From Caryophanales bacterium UBA6877 (GTDB lineage: Bacteria; Bacillota_I; Bacilli_A; RFN20; CAG-826), in NCBI GenBank assembly GCA_002451465.1, contig DKCJ01000026.1:1-25822 (forward strand): a DNA stretch of 25,822 bases, given 5' to 3'. A program made the position numbers and the translations under genes. The notes under the pieces are model-generated. The model was not told where the DNA came from and did not search any database. It worked only from the letters and a program-made list of their open reading frames with translations. Positions 15,633-25,163 of the stretch are shown in pieces. Every line of letters starts with the position of its first letter. Within the stretch, counting starts at the first letter, position 1.

Positions 15633-15658
15633 AAGGCACACAAAAGTGTGCTTTTTTT
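15633..15658 (+). terminator. Intrinsic terminator after tsf
   Basis: Stem GCACAC/GTGTGC (15636-15641, 15646-15651) with an AAAA loop is followed by seven T residues (15652-15658). It is the clearest terminator in the window and separates rpsB-tsf from pyrH. Confidence 0.92.
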
Positions 15659-15666
15659 GATATAAT
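15658..15666 (+). promoter_or_regulatory. Extended -10 promoter of the pyrH operon
   Basis: TGaTATAAT (15658-15666) is a perfect extended -10 directly after the tsf terminator; the -35 region falls in the hairpin and shows no consensus. The start near 15673 would leave a leader of about 12 bases with GAGG (15674-15677). Confidence 0.6.
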
Positions 15667-15684
15667 ATTTAACGAGGTAATTGC

Positions 15685-16404
15685 ATGCGTAGTAAATATA
15701 AAAGAATAGTATTAAAAATAAGTGGTGAATCTTTATTAGATCACGATAGTCACGACATATTTGATATTCATAAAGTAGAACATATCGCTAAAGTTATTGA
15801 AACACTTCATAAAAATAAAATTGAAGTTGGTGTTGTTGTAGGAGCAGGAAATATCTTTAGAGGTAAATTAAGCGATAAATTAGATCTAGATCATAGTGAT
15901 GCTGATTATATGGGCATGCTTGGAACCGTAATTAATTGTTTAGCTATTTCTAGCAAACTCGATAAAATGGGAGTCAAGAATCACGTTTTATCAGCAATTC
16001 CTCTTGTAAAAGTTTGTGAGACTTATAATTATAAAAATGCGAGGAAATACTTGTCCGATGGTGATGTAGTATTTTATGCAGGAGGAACTGGAAATCCATT
16101 TTGTACTACTGATAGTTGTGCTGCTTTACGTGCACTTGAAACACATAGTGATGCAATATTAATTGGAAAAAATGGTGTAGATGGAGTTTATGACTCTGAT
16201 CCAAAAATAAATAAAAACGCGAAATTTATTAAAACATTAACCTTGGATGATGTTTTGAAATTAAATTTAAATGTTATTGATCAAGGTGCTGTATCAACAC
16301 TTAAAGGAAGTAACGTTGTTGTAAAAATATTTTCCGCTAATGACACTGATAACTATTTAAGGGTCGTTAATGGAGAAGATATAGGAACATTAATAAAGGA
16401 GTAA
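15685..16404 (+). CDS. pyrH: Uridylate kinase
   Basis: PyrH phosphorylates UMP to UDP and belongs to the amino-acid-kinase fold. The 239 residues show LKISGESLL, the glycine loop VVGAGNIFRGK, DADYMGMLGTVIN and AGGTGNPFCTTDSCAALRA, all characteristic. It is the first gene after its own extended -10 promoter and leads a long run (frr, cdsA, dxr, rseP, polC) with gaps of at most eight bases. The order tsf-pyrH-frr is nearly universal. Confidence 0.98.
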   Translation: MRSKYKRIVLKISGESLLDHDSHDIFDIHKVEHIAKVIETLHKNKIEVGVVVGAGNIFRGKLSDKLDLDHSDADYMGMLGTVINCLAISSKLDKMGVKNHVLSAIPLVKVCETYNYKNARKYLSDGDVVFYAGGTGNPFCTTDSCAALRALETHSDAILIGKNGVDGVYDSDPKINKNAKFIKTLTLDDVLKLNLNVIDQGAVSTLKGSNVVVKIFSANDTDNYLRVVNGEDIGTLIKE

Positions 16405-16408
16405 TTAT

Positions 16409-16954
16409 ATGAGTGAAATTTATGACAAAACAAAACAAAAGATGGAGAAGTGCGTTGAGAGTTTACGTTTTAACCTTAACTCTTTAAGAACTGGAAGAGC
16501 ATCTCCTAGTTTAATTGAAAATATTCAATGCGATTATTATGGAGATAAAATTGATATTACTGCTATTGCAGCTGTAAAAATTCCTGAACCACGCCAACTT
16601 TTAATAACACCTTATGATAAAAATGATGTTAAATCCATTGTTGCAGCTATAAATGCTTCACAAATAGGAATTAATCCTGTCGTTGATGGCGCAAATATTA
16701 GACTTGTTATGCCTGCTCCTACAAAGGAAAGAAGAGCAGAACTTGCAAAAAAATCTAAAGCGTATGGTGAAGAAGCAAAAGTTGCTATTCGTAATGTTAG
16801 AAGAGATGTTTTAGAAGAAGTGAAAAAAGCTGATGGAGTATCTGAAGATTTAGTTAAACGTAATGAGCAAGAAGTTCAAAAAGCTACAGATGAAACTATT
16901 TCTTTAGTAGATAAAGTTGTTAAAGAAAAAGAAAACGAGATAATGTCTATATAA
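16409..16954 (+). CDS. frr: Ribosome recycling factor
   Basis: RRF splits the post-termination ribosome with EF-G. The 181 residues have the family's length and the conserved LRTGRASPSLIENI, IPEPRQLLITPYDKNDVKSI and the C-terminal helix VRRDVLEEVKKADGVSEDLV. AAAGGAG precedes the ATG within the end of pyrH. In Bacillus uppS follows; here cdsA starts one base after the stop. Confidence 0.98.
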   Translation: MSEIYDKTKQKMEKCVESLRFNLNSLRTGRASPSLIENIQCDYYGDKIDITAIAAVKIPEPRQLLITPYDKNDVKSIVAAINASQIGINPVVDGANIRLVMPAPTKERRAELAKKSKAYGEEAKVAIRNVRRDVLEEVKKADGVSEDLVKRNEQEVQKATDETISLVDKVVKEKENEIMSI

Positions 16955-16955
16955 A

Positions 16956-18041
16956 ATGAATAACGAAACAAACGAAAAACAAACACACGACATAAAAAAA
17001 GAACTTAATATTCATGTTAATCATATTAATCCTGATGGAAAAAGATCAATGATTAATAGAATATTAGTTTCTATTGTTATTTTACTTGTAGTAATCCCAT
17101 GTGTAATTATTGGTGATTATCTTTATTTTGTGTTTATTTTTGCTATTGCAATGATAAGTTGTCATGAGATTATTCAAGCTCCTCAATCGCTTGTGCATAG
17201 ATACAAAAATATAATTAATGTGTTTGCGTACATTATGATGATTTCGATTATTTATTGGATATTTATAAAAAATAATTTGCGAATTTATGACGATCTTAAA
17301 CTTATTGGCCAAGAAAGTACGTTTGTTTTTAAACTTTCTAACGGATTTACTGTTCCGCAAATAAGTTTGACTGGCTTTTTCGTTTGTATTGGTTTTTTCT
17401 TTTTTATGGTTATTATTGATAAAAATTTCTCGATAAACGATGCATTTTATTTCATTTCTATGTTATTTATTGTTTCTATGGGATTTCAATGTGTCTTATT
17501 TTTAAGATATTATCCTTTTGTTGATTTTGAGGCAATTAAAGGTGCAAATAATGAACTTATTAATAGCAATTTATTTAAATATTTTCAATCTGCAGAGTTG
17601 CTAATTTATATTTTCTTAGCAGTTTGTTTAAATGATGTTGGTGCATATTTTGTTGGCGTCTTTTTTGGTGAACATCATATGACACCAAGAATTTCTCCAA
17701 AAAAGACATGGGAAGGATTTATTGGAGGCATTTTAATTTCTTTTATATTTAGTTTTGCTTTTGCTATCATTCTTGATTTTTTAAATCTTACTTTATTAAG
17801 TTTTTTAGATAAATCTCATTGGTATAATGTTTTAATTTTATCATTGGTTATGCCAATTACAGGAACATTGGGTGATTTGATGTTTAGTTGTGTAAAAAGA
17901 AATTTTGGTATTAAAGATTTTGGGACTATATTAAAATCACATGGTGGTGTTTTAGATCGTATTGATTCGCTTGTTTTTTCTACAATTGCTGCAAGCCTTT
18001 TAATTGTTGTTATGTCCCATAATTGGGTTATATTAATATGA
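16956..18041 (+). CDS. cdsA: Phosphatidate cytidylyltransferase (CDP-diglyceride synthase)
   Basis: CdsA makes CDP-diacylglycerol from phosphatidic acid and CTP, downstream of PlsX. The C-terminal signature is present: RISPKKTWEGFIGGILISF, GTLGDLMFSCVKRNFGIKDF and SHGGVLDRIDSLVFS. Several hydrophobic membrane segments are visible from residue 34 on. At 361 residues it is about 90 longer than usual: a polar N-terminus of about 30 residues and a long loop between early membrane helices. No good ribosome site precedes 16956; an in-frame ATG at codon 32 (MINRILVSIV) is an alternative that would remove the extension. The end overlaps dxr by ATGA. Confidence 0.93.
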   Translation: MNNETNEKQTHDIKKELNIHVNHINPDGKRSMINRILVSIVILLVVIPCVIIGDYLYFVFIFAIAMISCHEIIQAPQSLVHRYKNIINVFAYIMMISIIYWIFIKNNLRIYDDLKLIGQESTFVFKLSNGFTVPQISLTGFFVCIGFFFFMVIIDKNFSINDAFYFISMLFIVSMGFQCVLFLRYYPFVDFEAIKGANNELINSNLFKYFQSAELLIYIFLAVCLNDVGAYFVGVFFGEHHMTPRISPKKTWEGFIGGILISFIFSFAFAIILDFLNLTLLSFLDKSHWYNVLILSLVMPITGTLGDLMFSCVKRNFGIKDFGTILKSHGGVLDRIDSLVFSTIAASLLIVVMSHNWVILI

Positions 18042-19198
18042 TTAAAAGTATTACAATTTTAGGTGTTACTGGGTCAATAGGTTCACAAGCAATTGAGATT
18101 ATAAAAAAACGTGAAGATTATGAATTAATTGCAGTAGCATGTAAACATAATATTGAAAAAATAGAAGAAGTTATTAATGAATTTCCAAGTATTAAATATG
18201 CTTATGTTCAAAAAAAATCAGACGCTTCTTTTTTATCAGATAAATTTTTTAATGTAAAGTTTTTTAGTGGTAATAAAGGGTTAAAAGAACTTATTAAATT
18301 CTCAAATTCCGACATATATTTAAATGCTATTAGTGGTTTTGCTGGAGTAATTCCATCTATTAACATTTTAAATAATAATAAAGTTTTACTTTTGGCTAAT
18401 AAGGAAACTTTAGTTGTTGCTGGAGAATTTGTTAATAATATTCTCGATCAAGGTTATGGAAAATTAGTTCCAATAGATAGTGAGCATGTTGCAGTATCTA
18501 AATGTCTATATGGTAAAAATTTTGATGATATCGAAGAAATTGTTATAACTGCAAGTGGCGGATCGTTTTTTAACTATACAAACGAACAATTAGAGAAAGT
18601 CACTGTTGAAGACGCTATTAAAAATCCAAATTGGCACATGGGTAAAAAAATTACTATTGACAGTAATTTAATGATTAATAAATGTTACGAATTAGTGGAA
18701 GCTTTTTATTTATTTCGTGTCCCTTTTGAGAAAATTAGAGCTAGAGTTAATAGAGCAAGCGTTGTGCATGGTTATGTACGATTCACTAATGAAACACGTA
18801 TTGATGTTGAAAAGCCAAGTATGAGTGGTCCAATTGAATATGCCTTAGATTTTGGTTTACCAAGAAATTTAATCGATGGATTCCCTGAAATTAAAACAAA
18901 TTGCTTATCTAATTTTGATTTTGAAGATTTAGATTATAGAATATATCCAATAATGAATTATGCGAAATTCATTGTTGAACAAGAAGGAGATGCTGGTTGC
19001 GTCTTTAATGCTTGTGATGAAATGGCTGTTGAAGCTTTTATAGAAGGAAAAATTAAATATACAGATATAACTAAAATTATTGATAAAGTTATGAAAGGAC
19101 ATAAATTTAATAAAGATGTTTCTTTAAATAATTTAGTTAAGATTGATAAAGAAGTTAGAAAAAAGACAAAAAAAGTTATTAAAATGATGGAGAAATAA
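18038..19198 (+). CDS. dxr: 1-deoxy-D-xylulose 5-phosphate reductoisomerase
   Basis: Dxr converts DXP to MEP using NADPH in the non-mevalonate isoprenoid pathway. From the ATG at 18038, which overlaps the cdsA stop as ATGA, it has 386 residues. It shows the NADPH loop GVTGSIGSQ (9-17), LLANKETLVVAGE, the metal site D147 and E149 (PIDSEH) with E218 (NKCYELVEA), TASGGSF, WHMGKKITIDSNLM and KPSMSGPIEYAL. NKCYE replaces the common NKGLE, but the acidic residue is kept. Its presence implies the MEP route; uppS, the usual neighbour, is absent here. Confidence 0.97.
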   Translation: MIKSITILGVTGSIGSQAIEIIKKREDYELIAVACKHNIEKIEEVINEFPSIKYAYVQKKSDASFLSDKFFNVKFFSGNKGLKELIKFSNSDIYLNAISGFAGVIPSINILNNNKVLLLANKETLVVAGEFVNNILDQGYGKLVPIDSEHVAVSKCLYGKNFDDIEEIVITASGGSFFNYTNEQLEKVTVEDAIKNPNWHMGKKITIDSNLMINKCYELVEAFYLFRVPFEKIRARVNRASVVHGYVRFTNETRIDVEKPSMSGPIEYALDFGLPRNLIDGFPEIKTNCLSNFDFEDLDYRIYPIMNYAKFIVEQEGDAGCVFNACDEMAVEAFIEGKIKYTDITKIIDKVMKGHKFNKDVSLNNLVKIDKEVRKKTKKVIKMMEK

Positions 19199-19199
19199 A

Positions 19200-20696
19200 A
19201 TGCGAATTATATCATTATTATTATTTTTTATAGCGCTTGGTGTACTTGTTACTATACATGAATTTGGACATTTCTTAAGTGCTAAAGCCTTTAAAGTTTA
19301 TTGTAGTGATTTTTCAATTGGCTTTGGGTATAAACTTTTAAAGATTGGTAGAAAAGAGCAAGTTGATAGAAAATCATGTTTATTTTTTATAAACAGGAAA
19401 AATCCAAAAGCAGAAACTACATTTTCTATTGGCGTCGTACCACTTGGTGGTTATGTAGCCATGCTTGGAGAAGATGAAGACGAAGTATTAAAAGATAAAC
19501 CAGAATTAAAAGAAAGAAGCGTTGAAGACTTAGCCTTGTGGAAAAAACTTATTGTATTTTTTGGCGGAGTCTTTATGAATTTTGTTTTAGCGTGGATTAT
19601 TTTCTTTATTTCTGCGGCTTGTTTTGAACAAAAATCAACAAATTACATTAATCAAGTTTCAATAAATGATTCTAATTTGACTAAAGAAACTTTAACAAAG
19701 GATAAAGAAGGTAATGAACCTTTAGTTTTTGATAATCCATCATCATTTGATGGAAAAACAGGAACATCAACTATCATATACGTTTATGAAAAAGAAGATA
19801 ATAGTGGTGCCTATTCGCTAAACGATCCTAATTATCCAATTAAAATTGAAGGTAATAAAAATTATTATTCATTAGTTTTTGATACAAATAACGTGGGTTT
19901 GAATAATTTAGATTTTTCTAATTCATTTAAATTAGCCGTTGCTGAAAAAGATAGTGATGGTTTATATTTCCCTAAACTTATTAATAAAAATTTTGAATAT
20001 TTTAATTTCGAAACAAATGTTGATTATAAAATAGATCCTGTTAAAGTACTTTTCCATACTGTGAATGGGGATAGCAATGAGAATCAAATTGTTAAACAAT
20101 TTGATGGATATATTCATTTAACTGTTGATAAAAAGGATGCTAAATTTAATACTTTAGGTTTTGGAACCTTCGTTTATTCTTATTGGAATGGATGGAAGAG
20201 TTTTGAAGTTGCAAGTAAAGAATGGGCTGAATCAACTTCATTAATTTCTGAAACTATTGGTAAATTATTTTATAATTCTGAAACATGGAATCAAGTTGGC
20301 GGTCCTGTTGCGATTTTTACTCAAACAACCTCGATTTTAACAAACTTTCCTTTTTATTATTATTTGAATTCTTGGGCAATGATAAGTGTTAATCTTGCTT
20401 TATTTAATTTACTTCCATTCCCAGGTCTTGATGGATGGTCTATTTTAGTAGCGTTAATTGAAGGAATAGTAAATGCTGTTAAAAAATCAAAAAATAAAAT
20501 TAAAAGTGCGAAGGCAACTTCAAATGATGAAAATAAAAAAGAAGTAAATATTGGTGAAAAAATAGATACACAAAACAACGAAAAGCCTTGGAAAATAAAT
20601 CCAAAGGTCAAAAATGTTGTTTCATATATAGGTCTTGGATTGATATTTTTATTAGCTATTTTAATTTTCATTAAGGATATAATTAATTTATTTTAG
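19200..20696 (+). CDS. rseP: RseP/RasP-like site-2 protease without a recognisable PDZ domain
   Basis: Intramembrane zinc metalloprotease of the M50 family, expected to cleave membrane-bound regulators and signal-peptide remnants. The first membrane helix carries HEFGH (H20, E21, H24), followed by PLGGYVAMLGEDE, a second hydrophobic helix (VFFGGVFMNFVLAWIIFF) and, near the end, NLLPFPGLDGW with the third zinc ligand D411. At 498 residues it is longer than Bacillus RasP (about 420). Residues 145-340 are polar and lack the AGL..GD pattern of a PDZ domain. A lysine-rich linker (about 425-465) precedes the last membrane helix. GGAG lies about nine bases before the ATG. Confidence 0.88.
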   Translation: MRIISLLLFFIALGVLVTIHEFGHFLSAKAFKVYCSDFSIGFGYKLLKIGRKEQVDRKSCLFFINRKNPKAETTFSIGVVPLGGYVAMLGEDEDEVLKDKPELKERSVEDLALWKKLIVFFGGVFMNFVLAWIIFFISAACFEQKSTNYINQVSINDSNLTKETLTKDKEGNEPLVFDNPSSFDGKTGTSTIIYVYEKEDNSGAYSLNDPNYPIKIEGNKNYYSLVFDTNNVGLNNLDFSNSFKLAVAEKDSDGLYFPKLINKNFEYFNFETNVDYKIDPVKVLFHTVNGDSNENQIVKQFDGYIHLTVDKKDAKFNTLGFGTFVYSYWNGWKSFEVASKEWAESTSLISETIGKLFYNSETWNQVGGPVAIFTQTTSILTNFPFYYYLNSWAMISVNLALFNLLPFPGLDGWSILVALIEGIVNAVKKSKNKIKSAKATSNDENKKEVNIGEKIDTQNNEKPWKINPKVKNVVSYIGLGLIFLLAILIFIKDIINLF

Positions 20697-20704
20697 GTAA
20701 TTTT

Positions 20705-23700
20705 ATGACTTTAAACGACAAAGAATATGATTTATTATCTAGATTTTTAAGGTCGCTTGGTTTAGAAGAAACAGACGATTTTGACATGAAAATTGAAAAA
20801 GTAATTAAATCAAGTGTTGATAGAAATCTTTTGACTATAATTTTATTAAAAGATAGTCCATGGGATTATGCTCATCTTGAAAAATTTATGAATGGTTTAA
20901 ATAATCTCACGAAATATAAAGCAAAAATTATATTTAAGTACAATTTTAATATTTATAACGATAATTTAATTGATTTAGTTTCTGATTGGTTTTTCAATAC
21001 ATATCATAAAGATATTAATTTTAAGATAAGTGTTTCTAATAATAAAAATAACGATAAAGTAACATTAGAATTTTTAAATGACAATAACTTAAATGAATTC
21101 AAAGATAAATATTTAAATGAATTGAATAGTTTTCTTAATTTCATTAATTATGTTGTTGATTTTGATTTAATTTCTCTTGAAAAACATGAAGTTAAGGAAG
21201 TTGCTTCTGAAACTTTAACTATTGATAAAGAAAAAAGTTTTGAAAATGAGAAAAAAATAACTGAGGAGAGTATTGAATCTACTTTAAAGGATAATTATCA
21301 AAAAATGTTGCAAGAGCGTGAATACGCAAAAGCTTTTAAAAAGGGTGATTATACTCCAATAAAAATTATTCAAATCGACACTAATAGTGGTGGTGTTGAT
21401 ATTAATGGCCGAATTTTTGAAATCACAAGTAAGGACACTAAAAGTGGTAGAACAATTTTTACAATTGGAATCGATGATGGAGATACAATATACTGCACAG
21501 CTATAACAAATAAAAACAATTTAAAAAAAGATGATCTTTTAGCTTTAAAAGTTAATCAAAATGTCCGTATAAAAGGCAATGTCACTTATGATACATATCG
21601 TAAAGATACCATTATAATGGTTCATTTTTTCTATTCATTACCTGATACTCCTTTAAGGGACGATAATGCAGTAAATAAAAGAGTTGAACTTCATTTACAT
21701 ACTAAAATGTCAGATATGGATGGAGTTTCTACTTTTGAAGACTATGTAAAAGTTGCAAAACATATGGGGCATAAAGCAATTGCAATTACCGATCATGGTA
21801 ATGTTCAAGGTTTTCCAAATGCTCAAGAAATTTCCAAAAAAAGTGGTATGAAGGTAATATATGGAAGCGAACTTTATGTTATTGATGATTTTTATGATGT
21901 AACAATCAATCCTAAAGACATTTTATTAAGTAAAGCAAATTATGTATGTTTTGATACTGAAACTACCGGTTTAAATAATCGTTTTGATAGAATTATGGAA
22001 TTTGGTGCCGTTAAAATTGTAAATGGCATGGTATCAGACAGAATTGATATTTTAATTAATCCTGAAGTTCCTATTCCTGAAAATATTCAAAAAATTACAA
22101 ATATAACTAATGAAATGGTTAAAGATAAGCCAACAATAAAAGAAGTATTACCACAAATATTGGAATTTTTAAAAGGTTCTATTATTGTTGCTCATAACCT
22201 TTCTTTCGATTATGGATTTTTAAGTAAAGCTATGCATGACAATGGTTATGGCGATTTAGATTTACCATCGATTGATACTTTAAAATTATCAAAATATTTA
22301 TTTCCAGATAAACGTAAGCACAATCTTGGGATGGTATGTAAATATTATGATGTTGAATATGAAACAAGCGACAATAATAATGATGATGATAGTCTTGATG
22401 TTGGGACTGACGATTCAAAGCATAGCGCACATAGAGCTGATTACGATGCAAAAGTTCTTGCTGATGTTTGGCTTGCAATGCGTGCAGATTTAACCAAAAA
22501 TAATCCGAATTACTCTTTGTTATCGCTTTCAAAATTACCATTAACTCAAGCATTTTTATCTAGTTTAAGAGATTCAAATCACGTTACTGCTTTGATAAAA
22601 AATTATAGTGGTGTTAAAGAACTTTTTGAGGTTATAAGTGATGCCCATATAAATCGTATGGGATATTATTCTTTTACTGTTTGGCCATTTTTAAATACTC
22701 ATCGAAACGACCTTCTTTTAGGAAGTGGTTGTTTTAATGGCGAAGTTTTTAAAACTGCTATGCATTATTCAACTAAAGAAAAATTAAGGGAAGTCATTCG
22801 AAAATATGATTTTATTGAAATTCAGCCACCTGAAAATTATCGTTATTTAGTAGAAACTCAAGAAATTCCTACGATGGAAGATGTTAAAACTGTTATAAAA
22901 GATATTATTGAGGCAGCGAAAGCTGAAAATAAATTAATTTGTGTTACTGGCGATTGTCATTATGTAAATCCTAGCGATAAAGTTTATCGTGACGTTATAA
23001 TTTGTGCTCAACAAGTAGGTAAAAGATTCCACCCTTTATTTTCTTCAAGAAGAGCTAGAAAAGATTCAAGAATCTTCCAAAACCCTGATCAACATTATCG
23101 AACAACTGATGAAATGTTTGAAGCTTTTAGTTTTTTACCTAAAGAAGAGGCGAGTGAATATATTGTAACGAATACAAATAAAATAGCGGATTTATGTGAA
23201 TCTATCGTTCCTGTAAAAACTGATACATATACTCCAACAATTGAAGGATGTGATCAAAATTTACGAAATTTAGTATATAAAAATGCTCATGATTTATATG
23301 GAGATCCATTGCCAAAGCTTATTGAAGATAGAATTAGTAGTGAACTTGATGGTATTATCAATAATGGTTATGGTGTTATTTATTGGATAGCCCATGAACT
23401 TGTTAAAAAAGCTAATAGTGATGGATATATCGTTGGAAGTAGAGGTAGTGTTGGATCAAGCATTGTTGCGACATTAGCAGAAATTACCGAAGTTAATCCT
23501 CTTCCTCCTCATTATCGATGTCCTAAATGTAGGCACGTTGAATTTTATGAAGATCAAAGTGTTTCTGGATATGACTTACCAAAGAAAAAGTGTCCTGTAT
23601 GTGGAACAATTATGGTGAGTGATGGACAATCAATTCCTTTCCAAACATTCTTAGGATTTAATGCTGATAAAACGCCTGATATTGATTTAAATTTCCCTGC

Positions 23701-25147
23701 AGATTATCAATCAACAGCCCACAATTATACAAAGGTTCTTTTGGGTGCAAATAATGTTTATAGAGCCGGAACAATTGGTACTGTTCAATTTAAAACTGCA
23801 TACGGTTATGTTAGACAATATTTCGAAGATTTTTTACATTACACCAAAGAAGATGTAGATAATGTTGTTAAAAAAAGTAAGGTTGCCTGTATTGCTTATG
23901 GTTGCGTTGATGTTAAACGAACTACGGGGCAACATCCCGCAGGAATTGTTGTTGTTCCTGATGGTTATGATATTAATGACTTTACTCCTATTCAATATCC
24001 TGCAGATGATATTACTGCAACATGGAAAACTACGCATTTTGATTTTACAAGTATGCATGATACTCTTTTAAAGCTCGATATTTTAGGACACGTTGATCCT
24101 CAAGCATTAAAAATGCTGGGTGATTTATCTCATGTCGATATTAAGAAAATCCCTTTAGCTGAACCAAATGTATTGTCTTTATTTACAAAAGACGATGCTT
24201 TAAAATTAGAACATAAATATTTAAAACCAGATAATGGAGCGTTAGGTATTCCTGAATTTGGTACGAATTTTGTTAGAAAAGTTTTAAGAGAAGCTCAACC
24301 AAAGACTTTCCAAGATCTAGTTATCATTAGTGGTTTAACTCATGGAACTAACGTTTGGAATGGGAATGCTCAAGATTTAATTTTAAATAATATTGCTGAC
24401 CTTAAAGGAGTTATTGGTTGTCGTGACGATATTATGGTTTATCTTATAACTAAGGGAATTGATAAACACGATGCATTTACAATAATGGAAACTGTTAGAA
24501 AGAAAGGTAAACACCTTTCACCTGCGCAAATTCAAGAGATGTTAGATCACGATGTTCCACAATACTACATTGATTCATGTGAAAAAATCGAATATTTATT
24601 CCCTAAAGGACACGCTACAGCTTATGTCATGATGGCTTTAAGAGTCGGTTATTTTAAGGTTTATTATCCTTTAGAGTTTTATGCAACTTTTTTCACATTA
24701 AGATGTGATGCTTATGATATTAAATCAATGTGCAATGGAATTGATCGTGTTTACAATAAATTAGAAGAATTAAGAGGTCTTTTAGCAGCTAAAGAATTAA
24801 AAGATAAAGATGCTGCGATTATTGATACGTTAGATGTAGTTTTAGAACTTTATGAAAGAGGATTTAAAATCGAAAATATTTCACTTGAAAAAAGTGATGC
24901 TACTAAATTTTTAATTGATTATGAAAATAAGGCTTTAATTCCTCCATTTAAAGTATTAGATGGAATGGGTGATAATAACTGTTTAGAACTTGTCAAAGCA
25001 CGTAATGAAGCTCCTTTCTCATCAAAAGAAGATTTATTAAAACGTGGTCATATTTCTGAAAAAATATTGAAAGATCTTGAAAAAATGCATGTTGTTGATA
25101 ATTTAAAAGATAATGATCAAATTTCTTTATTTGATTTCAATTTTTAA
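20705..25147 (+). CDS. polC: DNA polymerase III alpha subunit, PolC type
   Basis: PolC is the replicative polymerase of low-GC Gram-positives with a built-in proofreading exonuclease. The 1480 residues read: N-terminal domain, OB fold (about 225-310), PHP domain with HLH (330-332) and ITDHG, the DEDDh exonuclease inserted in PHP with FDTETTG (416-422) and HRADYD (576-581), PHP remainder, polymerase core with SRGSVGSSIVA, a four-cysteine zinc site (C939, C942, C963, C966), the catalytic pair D992/D994 in PDIDLNFP, and a C-terminal tail. An acidic asparagine/aspartate-rich insert lies at about 556-573 in the exonuclease. AGGTAA overlapping the rseP stop is the ribosome site. proS, usual before polC, is absent. 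Confidence 0.98.
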   Translation: MTLNDKEYDLLSRFLRSLGLEETDDFDMKIEKVIKSSVDRNLLTIILLKDSPWDYAHLEKFMNGLNNLTKYKAKIIFKYNFNIYNDNLIDLVSDWFFNTYHKDINFKISVSNNKNNDKVTLEFLNDNNLNEFKDKYLNELNSFLNFINYVVDFDLISLEKHEVKEVASETLTIDKEKSFENEKKITEESIESTLKDNYQKMLQEREYAKAFKKGDYTPIKIIQIDTNSGGVDINGRIFEITSKDTKSGRTIFTIGIDDGDTIYCTAITNKNNLKKDDLLALKVNQNVRIKGNVTYDTYRKDTIIMVHFFYSLPDTPLRDDNAVNKRVELHLHTKMSDMDGVSTFEDYVKVAKHMGHKAIAITDHGNVQGFPNAQEISKKSGMKVIYGSELYVIDDFYDVTINPKDILLSKANYVCFDTETTGLNNRFDRIMEFGAVKIVNGMVSDRIDILINPEVPIPENIQKITNITNEMVKDKPTIKEVLPQILEFLKGSIIVAHNLSFDYGFLSKAMHDNGYGDLDLPSIDTLKLSKYLFPDKRKHNLGMVCKYYDVEYETSDNNNDDDSLDVGTDDSKHSAHRADYDAKVLADVWLAMRADLTKNNPNYSLLSLSKLPLTQAFLSSLRDSNHVTALIKNYSGVKELFEVISDAHINRMGYYSFTVWPFLNTHRNDLLLGSGCFNGEVFKTAMHYSTKEKLREVIRKYDFIEIQPPENYRYLVETQEIPTMEDVKTVIKDIIEAAKAENKLICVTGDCHYVNPSDKVYRDVIICAQQVGKRFHPLFSSRRARKDSRIFQNPDQHYRTTDEMFEAFSFLPKEEASEYIVTNTNKIADLCESIVPVKTDTYTPTIEGCDQNLRNLVYKNAHDLYGDPLPKLIEDRISSELDGIINNGYGVIYWIAHELVKKANSDGYIVGSRGSVGSSIVATLAEITEVNPLPPHYRCPKCRHVEFYEDQSVSGYDLPKKKCPVCGTIMVSDGQSIPFQTFLGFNADKTPDIDLNFPADYQSTAHNYTKVLLGANNVYRAGTIGTVQFKTAYGYVRQYFEDFLHYTKEDVDNVVKKSKVACIAYGCVDVKRTTGQHPAGIVVVPDGYDINDFTPIQYPADDITATWKTTHFDFTSMHDTLLKLDILGHVDPQALKMLGDLSHVDIKKIPLAEPNVLSLFTKDDALKLEHKYLKPDNGALGIPEFGTNFVRKVLREAQPKTFQDLVIISGLTHGTNVWNGNAQDLILNNIADLKGVIGCRDDIMVYLITKGIDKHDAFTIMETVRKKGKHLSPAQIQEMLDHDVPQYYIDSCEKIEYLFPKGHATAYVMMALRVGYFKVYYPLEFYATFFTLRCDAYDIKSMCNGIDRVYNKLEELRGLLAAKELKDKDAAIIDTLDVVLELYERGFKIENISLEKSDATKFLIDYENKALIPPFKVLDGMGDNNCLELVKARNEAPFSSKEDLLKRGHISEKILKDLEKMHVVDNLKDNDQISLFDFNF

Positions 25148-25163
25148 TTAAAATATATGAAGT

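Noticed and set aside
18023..18037. dxr start at 18023
   Set aside because: The ATG at 18038 gives the standard ATGA overlap with cdsA and a family-like N-terminus directly before GVTGSIGSQ.
12601..18041. UGA read as tryptophan
   Set aside because: trmFO and cdsA end in TGA exactly at ATGA overlaps with the next gene, and tryptophans in well-aligned motifs use TGG.
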